From Salinibacterium sp. G-O1 (lineage in GTDB: Bacteria > Actinomycetota > Actinomycetes > Actinomycetales > Microbacteriaceae): a stretch of 64,000 nt of DNA. The position numbers were made by a program, and so were the translations under genes. Positions 34,197 to 42,492 of the stretch are shown piece after piece (the first letter of the stretch is position 1; each line of letters starts with the position of its first letter). The stretch covers positions 992,001 through 1,056,000 of the forward strand of contig NZ_JASISV010000002.1 of NCBI RefSeq assembly GCF_030063305.1, given 5' to 3'. The notes below the pieces were generated by a model that saw nothing but the letters and a program-made list of their open reading frames with translations, was not told where the DNA came from and made no database searches.

Positions 34197-35425
34197 CCAG
34201 CCCTGGTTGCCAGAGTTCGCACCGCGGCCTCGAAGGCGGTCAGTGCAGCCGCGACATCCCGGGCCGTCACCGACTCGTCGGGATGATGACTCACCCCGCC
34301 CTTGCAGCGCAGGAACAGCATGGCGATCGGGGTCACCGCGACGATGGCGACACCGTCATGGCCTGCTCGACTCCACATAGCCATGGGCTCGTCGTCGCCG
34401 GTGGCCCGAATTCCGGCCTCGAAAGCCGAACGCAGGTCGAGGTCGCAGACGACGGCATCGGCACGGTAGAACTCGTGCCGATGGAATTCCAGTCTGCGCC
34501 GGTCGGCGATCGCCCTTCCAGCTTCGTCGATGATCCTGAGCGCTTCGTCACGGTCATCGTCGAACTCCGCGCGCAGGTCGAGGCTGAATTCGACCAGCCC
34601 GGGGATCACGTTCACGCCGCCGGGATGCACCTCGAGCTTGCCCACGGTGCCCACGACGCCACGTTCGCGTGACAACCGCTCGACCTCGACCACGAGTTCA
34701 CTCGCACCCACCAGCGCGTCCTGGCGGCGTTCGAACGGTGTGCCGCCGGCATGACCGGCCTTGCCGACCATCCTCAGTTCCAGCCGCCTGGCAGCGGCAA
34801 TGGATGTCACGACCCCGAGTTCGCGCCCCGCGTCCTCGAGGATCGGGCCCTGTTCGATGTGCACCTCGAGATAGCCGATGAGCTCCTCGGGGCGGCGAAA
34901 TGCGCCGGGGAGTCTCGCCGGATCCAGCCCGAAGTCCTGAAACGCCTCGAAGAGGGTGATGCCGTCGTCGTCGGTCAGGTTCCACCACTCGTCGTCCCAG
35001 GTGCCTGCGACCGCCCGGCTTCCGAGCAGCGCTGTGCCAAACCTGGTGCCCTCCTCATCGCTGAAGGCGACGAGTTCGAGGGCGAATGGCAGCGTGCCGG
35101 GCTCGATACGGGCGGCAACCGAGATGGCGAGCAGCACCCCGAGCATCCCGTCATAGCGGCCGGCGTCCGGCACCGTGTCGATGTGCGATCCGAGCAGCAG
35201 GGCGGGAAGGTCGGGCTCGCGGCCCTCCATCCGGCCGCACTGATTGCCGGCGGCGTCCTGCCAGGTCTTCAGACCGGCTTCAGACATCCACCCCGCAATG
35301 AGTTCGTTTGCGGCCGCATGTTGCGGGCTGAGGTGCACGCGCTTGAGAAAATCGGGTTCGCTCGACAGAGCTGCGAGTTCATCACAGCGGTCCAGGATCA
35401 GCCGGGCTGCGGCGTCAGTGACCAT
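34193..35425 (-). CDS. allC: Allantoate amidohydrolase
   Basis: This 410-aa M20-type metallo-hydrolase releases ammonia from allantoate, giving S-ureidoglycine. The metal sites are visible: GSHIDTVPDAGRYDGMLGVL, SDEEGTRFG, and C-terminal GGVSHHPDES; the dimerisation-domain segment GKAGHAGGTPFERRQDAL is present. The ATG at 35425 lies within the last codons of the upstream aminotransferase gene, so they are coupled. The order matches the pathway: allantoate, then ureidoglycine for PucG. Confidence 0.94.
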   Translation of the reverse strand: MVTDAAARLILDRCDELAALSSEPDFLKRVHLSPQHAAANELIAGWMSEAGLKTWQDAAGNQCGRMEGREPDLPALLLGSHIDTVPDAGRYDGMLGVLLAISVAARIEPGTLPFALELVAFSDEEGTRFGTALLGSRAVAGTWDDEWWNLTDDDGITLFEAFQDFGLDPARLPGAFRRPEELIGYLEVHIEQGPILEDAGRELGVVTSIAAARRLELRMVGKAGHAGGTPFERRQDALVGASELVVEVERLSRERGVVGTVGKLEVHPGGVNVIPGLVEFSLDLRAEFDDDRDEALRIIDEAGRAIADRRRLEFHRHEFYRADAVVCDLDLRSAFEAGIRATGDDEPMAMWSRAGHDGVAIVAVTPIAMLFLRCKGGVSHHPDESVTARDVAAALTAFEAAVRTLATRAG

Positions 35426-36632
35426 AGGAATCCAATGCTGCGCCCACTCCACTGCCTGCCGTGACCGTCATTCCGCCGCGGCGCAGCATCTGCTCGAGCG
35501 CTGCCAACGTCGTCAGCACCGTGTCGCGGCGAGCGTTGTACCCCATGGTGCCGATGCGCCAGACCTTGCCCGCGAGTGGGCCGAACGACGTGCCGATCTC
35601 GATTCCGTAGTCGGTGAGCATCGTCGAGCGTGCACCATCCGGGTCGATGCCGTCGGGCACGAACACGCCGACCACGTTGTTCATGCGCACCGACTGGTCG
35701 CCAAAGAGTTTCAGGCCGAGACCGGTGAGCCCCGCCGCCATCGCGGAACCGTGAATCCTGTGCCGCTCGACCGCCTGGGGCATGCCCTCGATAACGAGCA
35801 GTCGCGCGCACTCACGTGCCGCGTACAGCATGCTGGTGGCCTCGGTGTGGTGGTTGAGACGCTTGGGGCCCCAGTAGTCGAGAATCTGGCTGAGATCGAA
35901 GTAGTTGCTGCGAATCGGATGCGCGCTGACGGCGTCCCCCTCGGAGCGGATGCCCGCCTCGACACTCTTGCGGCTGTTGATGACCTCGACTGCGCGGGCC
36001 GAGAGCGTAATGGGTGAACTTCCGGAAGGACCAGCGAGGCATTTCTGCAGGCCGGAGGTGACGGCATCCAGCCCCCAGCCGTCGGTCTCGAAGGTGTTAC
36101 CGGCGAGCGAGGCCGTCACATCGCTGTAGAAGAGCACTCCGTGTTTCTCACAGATCGGGCCGATCTCGTCAAGGGGCTGCACCAGGGTCGTCGAGGTGTC
36201 TCCGTGGACGATTCCGAGCAGCACGGGCTTGTGCTGCACGATGGCAGCCTCGATCTCCGCCGCCGTGAAGACGGTGCCCCACTCTCGCTCGATCACGCGA
36301 ACGTCCGCCTGGCAGCGTTCGGCAATCTCGCGCAGGAGGTGTCCGAAGCGTCCAAAGACCGGGATCAGCACAACATCGCCGGGCCGAATCAGGCTCACAA
36401 AGGCAGCTTCGATTCCGGCCCTCGATGTGCCATCCACGACGAGAGTGGCCTCATTCGTGGTGGAAAACACGTCGCGATACAGCGCCATGGTCTCGTTCAT
36501 ATACCCCGTCATGGCCGGGTCATACTGGCCAACCAACTGCGCAGACATCGCTCTCAACACCCGCGGATCTGCGTTGATCGGGCCCGGCCCCATCAGCAGA
36601 CGAGGTGGCGGATTGATCGGCTCGAGTGACAT
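35415..36632 (-). CDS. pucG: Ureidoglycine-glyoxylate aminotransferase (PucG type)
   Basis: This 405-aa PLP enzyme of fold type I has the serine/alanine-glyoxylate aminotransferase pattern: LLMGPGPINADPRVL at the start, FGRFGHLLREIAERC, DVTASLAGNTFETDGW, and the PLP-lysine GLQKCLAGPSGSSP. Coupled to allC, it fits PucG, which transfers the amino group of S-ureidoglycine to glyoxylate, giving N-carbamoyl-2-amino-2-oxoacetate and glycine. Simple alanine-glyoxylate aminotransferase activity is the alternative. The ATG at 36632 is preferred over an upstream ATG that would add 25 residues. Confidence 0.88.
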   Translation of the reverse strand: MSLEPINPPPRLLMGPGPINADPRVLRAMSAQLVGQYDPAMTGYMNETMALYRDVFSTTNEATLVVDGTSRAGIEAAFVSLIRPGDVVLIPVFGRFGHLLREIAERCQADVRVIEREWGTVFTAAEIEAAIVQHKPVLLGIVHGDTSTTLVQPLDEIGPICEKHGVLFYSDVTASLAGNTFETDGWGLDAVTSGLQKCLAGPSGSSPITLSARAVEVINSRKSVEAGIRSEGDAVSAHPIRSNYFDLSQILDYWGPKRLNHHTEATSMLYAARECARLLVIEGMPQAVERHRIHGSAMAAGLTGLGLKLFGDQSVRMNNVVGVFVPDGIDPDGARSTMLTDYGIEIGTSFGPLAGKVWRIGTMGYNARRDTVLTTLAALEQMLRRGGMTVTAGSGVGAALDSYGH

Positions 36633-36742
36633 ATCACCATGGTACGGAAATCGTGTCACGGGCATGTTTCGGCGCAGCGGTGGATCCCGAGGCTGTCTCA
36701 TGTTCATGCGTTCATATCGAATTCATAGAATTGTTACCTACG

Positions 36743-37429
36743 ATGAATTCAATGATCTTCAATCTGAGTCGTCCGGCCAGCGAAAGCGTGGGCAGCGACA
36801 CGCCCATGTCTGGCCGAGTTCGGCGCCGTCTTTCTGTGCTCGGACTGCGCACCCCGCGACTGTTGCGCGGTCCGCGGGTCGACTCTCCGCTCGACTCCCC
36901 GACCATTCGCACCGAACGCCTCGTCATTCGCCCGCACAGCCTCTCGGATGCCGACGCGTGGTACCAGATCCAGTCTGATCCGGGCGTTATCCGCTTTCTC
37001 TCGTGGCCGCTGCGCGACCCCGCAGAGTCACTCCAGCATCTGAAAGACCGCACCAGTCACACGCGACTAGCTCAGGCAGACGACCTGCTTGCACTAGCGA
37101 TCGAGCACGACGGTCAACTCGTCGGCGACCTGTCGGTGCACCTTCGCACCGTGCATCCCGATTTCCGGTCCGCCGAGATCGGCTGGATCCTTTCGTCGGC
37201 CCACGGCGGTTCCGGTCTTGCCTCCGAAGCCGTCCACGCCGTGATTGACATGCTGTTTACCCAGCTGGATGTGAAGTGGATGTTCGCCCTGGTTGACACG
37301 CGAAACGATAAGTCACTGGCGCTCGCGTCGCGACTCGGGTTCACCGAGGTGGTCCGCGACGGGGCAATCCTCACCATGATGCTGACGAAAGACACCGTCG
37401 CCGACGCGAAGCGCCACAACAACTCCTGA
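36743..37429 (+). CDS. GNAT-family N-acetyltransferase
   Basis: This 228-aa protein has a RimJ/RimL-type acetyltransferase domain: TERLVIRPHSLSDADAWY, GDLSVHLR, EIGWILSSAHGGSGLASEAV (acetyl-CoA loop) and LVDTRNDKSLALASRLGF. The first 40 or so residues are a basic tail of unknown role. The substrate is unknown. It stands alone in the plus direction between two minus-strand runs; two nearby ATGs (36743 and 36752) make the start uncertain. Confidence 0.85.
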   Translation: MNSMIFNLSRPASESVGSDTPMSGRVRRRLSVLGLRTPRLLRGPRVDSPLDSPTIRTERLVIRPHSLSDADAWYQIQSDPGVIRFLSWPLRDPAESLQHLKDRTSHTRLAQADDLLALAIEHDGQLVGDLSVHLRTVHPDFRSAEIGWILSSAHGGSGLASEAVHAVIDMLFTQLDVKWMFALVDTRNDKSLALASRLGFTEVVRDGAILTMMLTKDTVADAKRHNNS

Positions 37430-37435
37430 GCGCGC

Positions 37436-38956
37436 TCAGCCGGACGGCGTCAGGCCCTCCGCGACGTCGATCAGCGCAAGGTCCCCGAAGCGCGGCCCGA
37501 CGAGACACAGTCCAACCGGAGCATCGAGCAGCGAACCTGGCTGATGCACGCCCATCAACGGCACGCTGAGGGCAGGCCGGCCGGTCAGCCCGGCGACGCA
37601 GGTCAGTCGCAAGGTCCCCTGGCGTGTGCGTTCGATGAGCTCGGCATCTGCATTCACCGACGGGGCGACGGATGAGGCCGACGGCAGCAGCAGCACCCGG
37701 TCACCAAGCGCAGCCTCAAGCCGCGTTCTGGCGGCACCCAACGCCTTGCGACCGGCGGATTCCTGCTCGGGCGTGATGGTGGACGCAAACGCGAAGCGCC
37801 CCGCGACGTCCTCGCCCAGCGCGCCGGGATGGGCCTCGATCCACGCCCCGTGGGTGCGCCAGGCCTCCGCCGCCTGCACTGTGCGGAACGTGAGGAAGAG
37901 CTCATCGATGTCGCCGAGGTCGACGTCCTCGGTCGACAGCCCGGCAACGAGCGCATCGAAGGCCGCAGCGACCGCCGGCTCCGCATACGCCGCGAGGGCG
38001 GGAGCGACCACAAACCGTTGCTCAACCGCGCGCTGCAGGGTCGTGTCGAGGGTCGACTCGGCGGCGGTGCGCATGGTTGCCGCGTTTCGCGTGAGCCACC
38101 CGACCGTGTCGAAGGTCGGCGCGAGCGCCACGAGGCGGTCCATGCTGACCGACCCATGGGTCGTTCGAAGACCCCACAGTCCCTGGTACGACGCCGGGAC
38201 CCTGATCGACCCTGCGGTGTCCGTGCCGAGTCCGATCGACGCCTGCCCGGTGGCGACGGCCGACGCGGGTCCGCTCGACGAGCCGCCGGGAACAGCCCCG
38301 AGCACGGCTGCGTTGGGCGGGGTGCCATAGTGCGGGTTGCGGCCTGCAATCGAGTACGCAAACTCATCGGTCTGCGAAATTCCGGTGATGGACGCCCCCG
38401 CCGCGAGCAACGCAGCCACGGCGGGCGACGTTGCCGTCGCGATCTCGCTCTCCGCGAGATAGGTGGGGATGCCCGCCCCGACCGGAAAGCCCTCGACGTC
38501 GTACAGGTCTTTCACCGCCACTGTTTCACCGGAAAGCACCCCCGCGGCGATCCCGGCCACGAGCGGTGTGCCGACAGTTCGCCAGATCGACCTGTTCACG
38601 GCTGGCGCGGGGAGTGCCACGTGCGCGGCAGCGACCACCCACGATCCTTCTTCGAATCGCCACAGCTGCGTCTGCTGGCCCCGACCGCCGGTGAGCGGCG
38701 CCGTGATCGCGATGACGAGCGCCGCGTCATCCGAGATATGGACGATTTCGACATGCAGGATGTTTCGTGCCGGGGCTCCCCCACGTCCCTGACGGAACTC
38801 CGAGATCGCGTCGTGCCCGATGAGAATGCCAGCGGCATCGCCGCGGATCGTGTCAGCGCCACGAGCGAACAGCTGGTCGAGAGCCCGAAGATCATTGCCC
38901 ATCAGTGCCCGCTCGTACTGCCAGAACGCGAGAAGCAATTGGTCGTGATCAGGCAA
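37436..38956 (-). CDS. AtzH-like domain fused to amidase-signature hydrolase
   Basis: This 506-aa protein joins an N-terminal NTF2-fold domain of the DUF3225/AtzH type (about 1-120: LLLAFWQYERALMGNDLRAL, LWRFEEGSWVVAAAHVA) with an amidase-signature domain. The Ser-cisSer-Lys triad is visible in VAVKDLYDVEG, GGSSSGPASAVA and TDTAGSIRVPAS. AtzH and AtzE act together in carboxybiuret and allophanate hydrolysis. This fusion beside pucG may hydrolyse a carbamoyl intermediate such as oxalurate. The TTG start at 38956 overlaps the acetamidase stop by 8 bp, which supports it. Confidence 0.85.
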   Translation of the reverse strand: MPDHDQLLLAFWQYERALMGNDLRALDQLFARGADTIRGDAAGILIGHDAISEFRQGRGGAPARNILHVEIVHISDDAALVIAITAPLTGGRGQQTQLWRFEEGSWVVAAAHVALPAPAVNRSIWRTVGTPLVAGIAAGVLSGETVAVKDLYDVEGFPVGAGIPTYLAESEIATATSPAVAALLAAGASITGISQTDEFAYSIAGRNPHYGTPPNAAVLGAVPGGSSSGPASAVATGQASIGLGTDTAGSIRVPASYQGLWGLRTTHGSVSMDRLVALAPTFDTVGWLTRNAATMRTAAESTLDTTLQRAVEQRFVVAPALAAYAEPAVAAAFDALVAGLSTEDVDLGDIDELFLTFRTVQAAEAWRTHGAWIEAHPGALGEDVAGRFAFASTITPEQESAGRKALGAARTRLEAALGDRVLLLPSASSVAPSVNADAELIERTRQGTLRLTCVAGLTGRPALSVPLMGVHQPGSLLDAPVGLCLVGPRFGDLALIDVAEGLTPSG

Positions 38957-40025
38957 AATCGGCCTTCCGGATGCGGGCGTGCACTCCCTTGACGAGGTCG
39001 ACCACCTGGGAGATGTTGAAATCGGTGGCGGCGCTGAGGTAGGCGTAGGCGTGGGCAGCATCCATGCCGTAGCGGGCGCGGAGAAGGGCGATCGCCGCCC
39101 GCACGCAGTCCTGCATGGCAATGTCCAAATCTTCGTTCATGCCGGTGGGAATCAAGAATTCCTGTGTCTCGGCGAGCGGTCCGACGAGCTCACCGAACTC
39201 CGTCACGGCATCCTCGTGGGCGACCACCTCGAACCGAATGGTGGCGCGCAACGATGCCTCCATCGCCGTCAGCGCGACCTCGCCGTCGCCCTGCGCGAAG
39301 TGCGGGTCACCGACGTAGGCGAGCGCGCCATCCACCTGCACCGGCAGATAGAGGGAGGCACCCACCGTCAGCATGTTGATGTCGATGTTGCCGCCGTGGG
39401 CGCCGGGCGGCACCGAGTGCGGGCGCTCGTTCCCGGCGACGGCCACACCCATGATCCCGAGAAACGGATGCAGTTCAAACCGCACATCGTGCGCGCCGCC
39501 GAACACCCTCGGCATCGTGCCATGGTCGCCGTCGACAGCCGCGAACACGCTGACCAGGTCGCCGGACTCGGGATATTCGCCGGGCAGGGCGCCGCGGCCA
39601 TGGCGGTTCGAGATGATGCCGTACGGCACCCGCGGAAGAGTCTCGAGCACGGTCATCCTGAGCAGATCGCCCTGGCGCGCGCCGCTGACATGGATCGGGC
39701 CCGAGATGACGTGGGGGCCGCCGCCCGCGCGATCGTAGCCGGAGGCGGCGAGCCTGGCCGCATCATCCAGAACGTCGGCAACGCCGAAGCCGCCGAAGAA
39801 CGCGCGCGGATCGCGCCCCTGGTCCTCCATGATGCCTTCGTGGCTGATCGTGTCGATCGTGACCTCGGTTCCCGAGTCGATCGTGAGCACGGCCGAATCG
39901 GCGGCGCAGGGCAGCCTCCCCCACAGCACATCTGCCGGGTCGGCAGGCAGGTAGGTGTCAGCGCGAATCGGCCCGAGGCCGGATTGCAGGGCATCCATGG
40001 TCACAACAGCCCCCATCGGTTCCAT
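38949..40025 (-). CDS. Acetamidase/formamidase family protein
   Basis: This 358-aa protein belongs to the FmdA/AmdA family of metal-dependent hydrolases that release ammonia from formamide or acetamide. Family landmarks are GRLPCAADSAVLTIDSGTEV, HVISGPIHVSGARQGDLL, FGGAHDVRFELHPFLGIMGV, GGNIDINML and YLSAATDFNISQVVDLVKG. It overlaps the AtzH-amidase gene, so both amidases form one operon. A perfect operator-like palindrome begins directly before its ATG. A start at the second methionine (MGAVVTM) is possible. Confidence 0.92.
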   Translation of the reverse strand: MEPMGAVVTMDALQSGLGPIRADTYLPADPADVLWGRLPCAADSAVLTIDSGTEVTIDTISHEGIMEDQGRDPRAFFGGFGVADVLDDAARLAASGYDRAGGGPHVISGPIHVSGARQGDLLRMTVLETLPRVPYGIISNRHGRGALPGEYPESGDLVSVFAAVDGDHGTMPRVFGGAHDVRFELHPFLGIMGVAVAGNERPHSVPPGAHGGNIDINMLTVGASLYLPVQVDGALAYVGDPHFAQGDGEVALTAMEASLRATIRFEVVAHEDAVTEFGELVGPLAETQEFLIPTGMNEDLDIAMQDCVRAAIALLRARYGMDAAHAYAYLSAATDFNISQVVDLVKGVHARIRKADFA

Positions 40026-40041
40026 TAGTGTCTAAACACTA
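40026..40041. promoter_or_regulatory. Operator-like palindrome at the amidase promoter
   Basis: TAGTGT-CTAA-ACACTA is a perfect 16-bp inverted repeat touching the acetamidase start codon, in the gap shared with the divergent YoaK-type gene. It resembles TetR- or GntR-type sites. On the minus strand TAGTGT also fits a -10 for a leaderless message, so a bound repressor would block transcription. No repressor gene is adjacent. Confidence 0.6.
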
Positions 40042-40077
40042 GCGACAGTGGGGTCGCCCAGACCCCAAGGAGAAATC

Positions 40078-40773
40078 GTGATCACTCGGATGCGCCGAAA
40101 CCCGGCCGGCCTTCACCTCGCTCTCATGCTCGCACTGACGTTTTCGACGGGTGTGATCGACGCCGTCGGATACCTCGGCCTCGACCGCGTCTTCACCGGG
40201 AACATGACCGGAAACGTCGTCATCCTCGGAATGGCTCTGACCGGCGCCAACGATCTGCCCATCGTCGGCCCGATCATCGCGCTCGTGCTGTTCATGACCG
40301 GGGCCGCGGTGTCTGGTCGCACGCTTCGGCACGAATCCGCGGGCTGGCACAACCGGTCGACGGCGCTGTTCTCCGTCGTCGGGCTCGTGCTGGTGGCCGC
40401 CGCCGTGCCGATGCTCATCGATTCCGATCCCGCCGAACCGATCAAGCTTTCCGTTACCGGCGCGCTCGGCCTCGCGATGGGCCTGCAGGCTGGCGCCGCC
40501 AGGCACATCGGAGTGAAGGATGTCACCACCGTCGTCGTCACATCGACCATCGTCGGGCTCGCCTACGACTCTGTCTTCGCCGGACGGAGCAAGGGTCATC
40601 CGTGGCCGCGCCGCGTGCTCGCGATAGCGCTGATCGGCGTCGGAGCCGCCGTCGGTGCGCTCCTGCTGCAGGTCAGCATCTCTGCCGGCATCCTGGTCGC
40701 CGCGGGCATCACGCTTCTGGTCGCACTGGTCGGCCACCTCGGCCGCCCGGCTCCCGCGGCCGCCGCCGAGTAG
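40078..40773 (+). CDS. YoaK/DUF1275 family membrane protein
   Basis: This 231-aa protein has the DUF1275 pattern of six hydrophobic helices, with STGVIDAVGYLGLDRVFTGNMTGNVV and the later AARHIGVKDVTTVVVTSTI motif. The family sits in the cytoplasmic membrane and may be a transporter or stress protein; role unknown. AAGGAG lies 5 nt before the GTG at 40078. It is divergent from the amidase operon and shares its operator region, so both may respond to one regulator. Confidence 0.87.
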   Translation: MITRMRRNPAGLHLALMLALTFSTGVIDAVGYLGLDRVFTGNMTGNVVILGMALTGANDLPIVGPIIALVLFMTGAAVSGRTLRHESAGWHNRSTALFSVVGLVLVAAAVPMLIDSDPAEPIKLSVTGALGLAMGLQAGAARHIGVKDVTTVVVTSTIVGLAYDSVFAGRSKGHPWPRRVLAIALIGVGAAVGALLLQVSISAGILVAAGITLLVALVGHLGRPAPAAAAE

Positions 40774-40852
40774 CCGCGGCCTCCCGGCCACCGCCCTCTC
40801 CCGATCTCCCCCGGCTTCCGCCCCTCCCCCTCCTCCTCCTCCGCGCTTCCCC

Positions 40853-40944
40853 CCTTCCGAAATGACGGAGTTCGCACCCCTTGGCCCAGGCATCCACTGG
40901 GCTGGGTAGCCGCGGAATGGGCCAGGATCCGTCATTTCGGAAGG
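40853..40944. repeat. 92-bp element bounded by perfect 17-bp inverted repeats (element B)
   Basis: The arms 40853-40869 and 40928-40944 are perfect reverse complements (CCTTCCGAAATGACGGA). The centre holds a small hairpin, GCCCAG/CTGGGC. The arm sequence recurs at 53171-53258 with a different centre. It lies in the 184-bp gap after the YoaK-type gene and before modC. The bases just before it (40821-40842) are a pure pyrimidine run with TCC repeats. It has no T tract for a terminator. Confidence 0.85.
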
Positions 40945-40957
40945 TGGGTGGGCGGCC

Positions 40958-41680
40958 CTAGTCGTCGGACCAGCTCGCGACCAGCCTGGAGACGTATGAC
41001 GTCGCCGGCGCCTGGACCAGCTCGCGGACCGTCGCCCGCTGGGTCGCGCGCCCACGCTCGATGACGACGACATCGTCGGCGAGCGCGACGACGTCGTCGA
41101 AGAGATGCGTGACGACGATCGTCGGTCCGCCCCAGTCGTGGATGAAGCGCCCGAGCTCGCCGCGCACCTCCTCGCGCACCTCGACGTCGAGTGCGGCGAG
41201 CGGCTCGTCGAGCAGCAGCAGTTCCGGATTGCTCGCCAGTGCGCGGCCGAGCGCCACACGCTGCGCCTGACCGCCCGAGAGCTGCGGAGGGCGGGTTGAC
41301 GCGAGATCCGCGATGCCGAGCCGGTCGAGCCACTGCACAGACTGTGAGCGCGCGGCGGCGCGGGGTATGCCGGATGATCGTGGCCCAAAGGCGACGTTCT
41401 CGAGCACGCTCAGGTGCGGGAAGAGCAGGTAGTCCTGGAACACCACCCCGATGCGGCGGTGCTCGGTCTCGACGTGGGTGGACTCGTCGTCGAGCACGCG
41501 ACCGTTTACCACGACTGACCCGGAGTCGAGGTCGATGGTTCCGGCGAGCAGGCCCAGCGCCGTCGACTTCCCGGCGCCGTTCGGCCCGAGCAGCGCCAGA
41601 GTGCGGCCGGCGGTGACCGCGAGGTCGAGGTCGAGGGTGAAGGCTCCGCGCGCGAGCCTGAGCGCTGCGGCGACGCTCAT
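40958..41680 (-). CDS. modC: Molybdate ABC importer ATPase
   Basis: This 240-aa ATPase has Walker A LGPNGAGKST, Q-loop VFQDYLLFPHL, signature LSGGQAQRVALGRAL, Walker B LLLLDEPLAALDVE and the switch histidine in VVTHLFDD. It lacks the usual C-terminal TOBE (molbindin) domain of ModC, being about 100 residues shorter. The TOBE domain is instead on the regulator gene at 43237, so sensing may have moved there. It overlaps modB by ATGA. Confidence 0.9.
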   Translation of the reverse strand: MSVAAALRLARGAFTLDLDLAVTAGRTLALLGPNGAGKSTALGLLAGTIDLDSGSVVVNGRVLDDESTHVETEHRRIGVVFQDYLLFPHLSVLENVAFGPRSSGIPRAAARSQSVQWLDRLGIADLASTRPPQLSGGQAQRVALGRALASNPELLLLDEPLAALDVEVREEVRGELGRFIHDWGGPTIVVTHLFDDVVALADDVVVIERGRATQRATVRELVQAPATSYVSRLVASWSDD

Positions 41681-42492
41681 GCCGTCACCCCCGGCACCCA
41701 TCGGTCGCGCAGGCTCACCAGGGCGGTCGCGGAGATGACCATCAGCACGAGCGAGAGGGCGATCGCGGCATCCGGGTCGGTCTGCAGTTGCAGGTAGGTG
41801 GCGATCGGAAGCGTCTGGGTGACGCCGGGGAAGCTGCCGGCGAAGGTGATGGTCGCGCCGAATTCTCCCAGCGCGCGACAGAAGCAGAGCAGCGCGCCGG
41901 CGGCAACACCCGGCGCGACGAGCGGCAGCGTGATGCGACGAAATACCGTGAACCTTGACGCGCCGAGGGTGGCGGCGGCCACCTCGAACCTGCGATCCGA
42001 TGCCCGCAACGCACCATCCACCGCCAGCACGAGGAACGGCATCGCGACGAACACCTGCGCGATCACCACGGCCGCGGTGGTGAAGGGAAGTTGGAACGGC
42101 AGGAATTGCCCGATCAGCCCGTTGCGCCCCAGCAACAGCAGCAGCGCGACGCCTCCCACGACGGGCGGCAGCACGAGCGGAACGGTCACGAGGGCGCGAA
42201 GCAAGCGCCTCGGTACCGCGGGCCACTGGTCAGACCTGGCGAGCACGAGCGCCAGCGGGATGCCCAGCACCAACGAGATCGCCGTCGACAGCAGCGCGGT
42301 TCCGAGCGACAGCCCGAGCGCCGACGCAACCGTGGGCTGACGCAGCAACTCCGGCAGCTGGGCCCACGGCGCGCGGACGACGAGTGCCATGAGCGGCAAC
42401 CCAAGCAGTGCCAGCGCCAGCCCGGCGGGAATCCACAGGGCTGGGGACAGAAAGCTCCGTCTACTGCTGCGGCGCGCCGAAGCCTGCATCAT
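41677..42492 (-). CDS. modB: Molybdate ABC importer permease
   Basis: This 271-aa membrane subunit has about five or six helices and the ModB-type EAA loop (EVAAATLGASRFTVFRRITLPLVAPGVAAG). The GEFGATITFAGSFPGVTQTLPIATYLQLQ segment is a strong ModB signature. It begins within the last codons of modA (31-base overlap with modA) at an ATG after GGAAG; the second ATG three bases on is an alternative. Confidence 0.93.
   Translation of the reverse strand: MMQASARRSSRRSFLSPALWIPAGLALALLGLPLMALVVRAPWAQLPELLRQPTVASALGLSLGTALLSTAISLVLGIPLALVLARSDQWPAVPRRLLRALVTVPLVLPPVVGGVALLLLLGRNGLIGQFLPFQLPFTTAAVVIAQVFVAMPFLVLAVDGALRASDRRFEVAAATLGASRFTVFRRITLPLVAPGVAAGALLCFCRALGEFGATITFAGSFPGVTQTLPIATYLQLQTDPDAAIALSLVLMVISATALVSLRDRWVPGVTA

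Noticed and set aside
38979-40028. Antisense frame opposite the acetamidase gene
   Set aside because: Composition is typical of a shadow frame and the minus-strand gene is complete with motifs.
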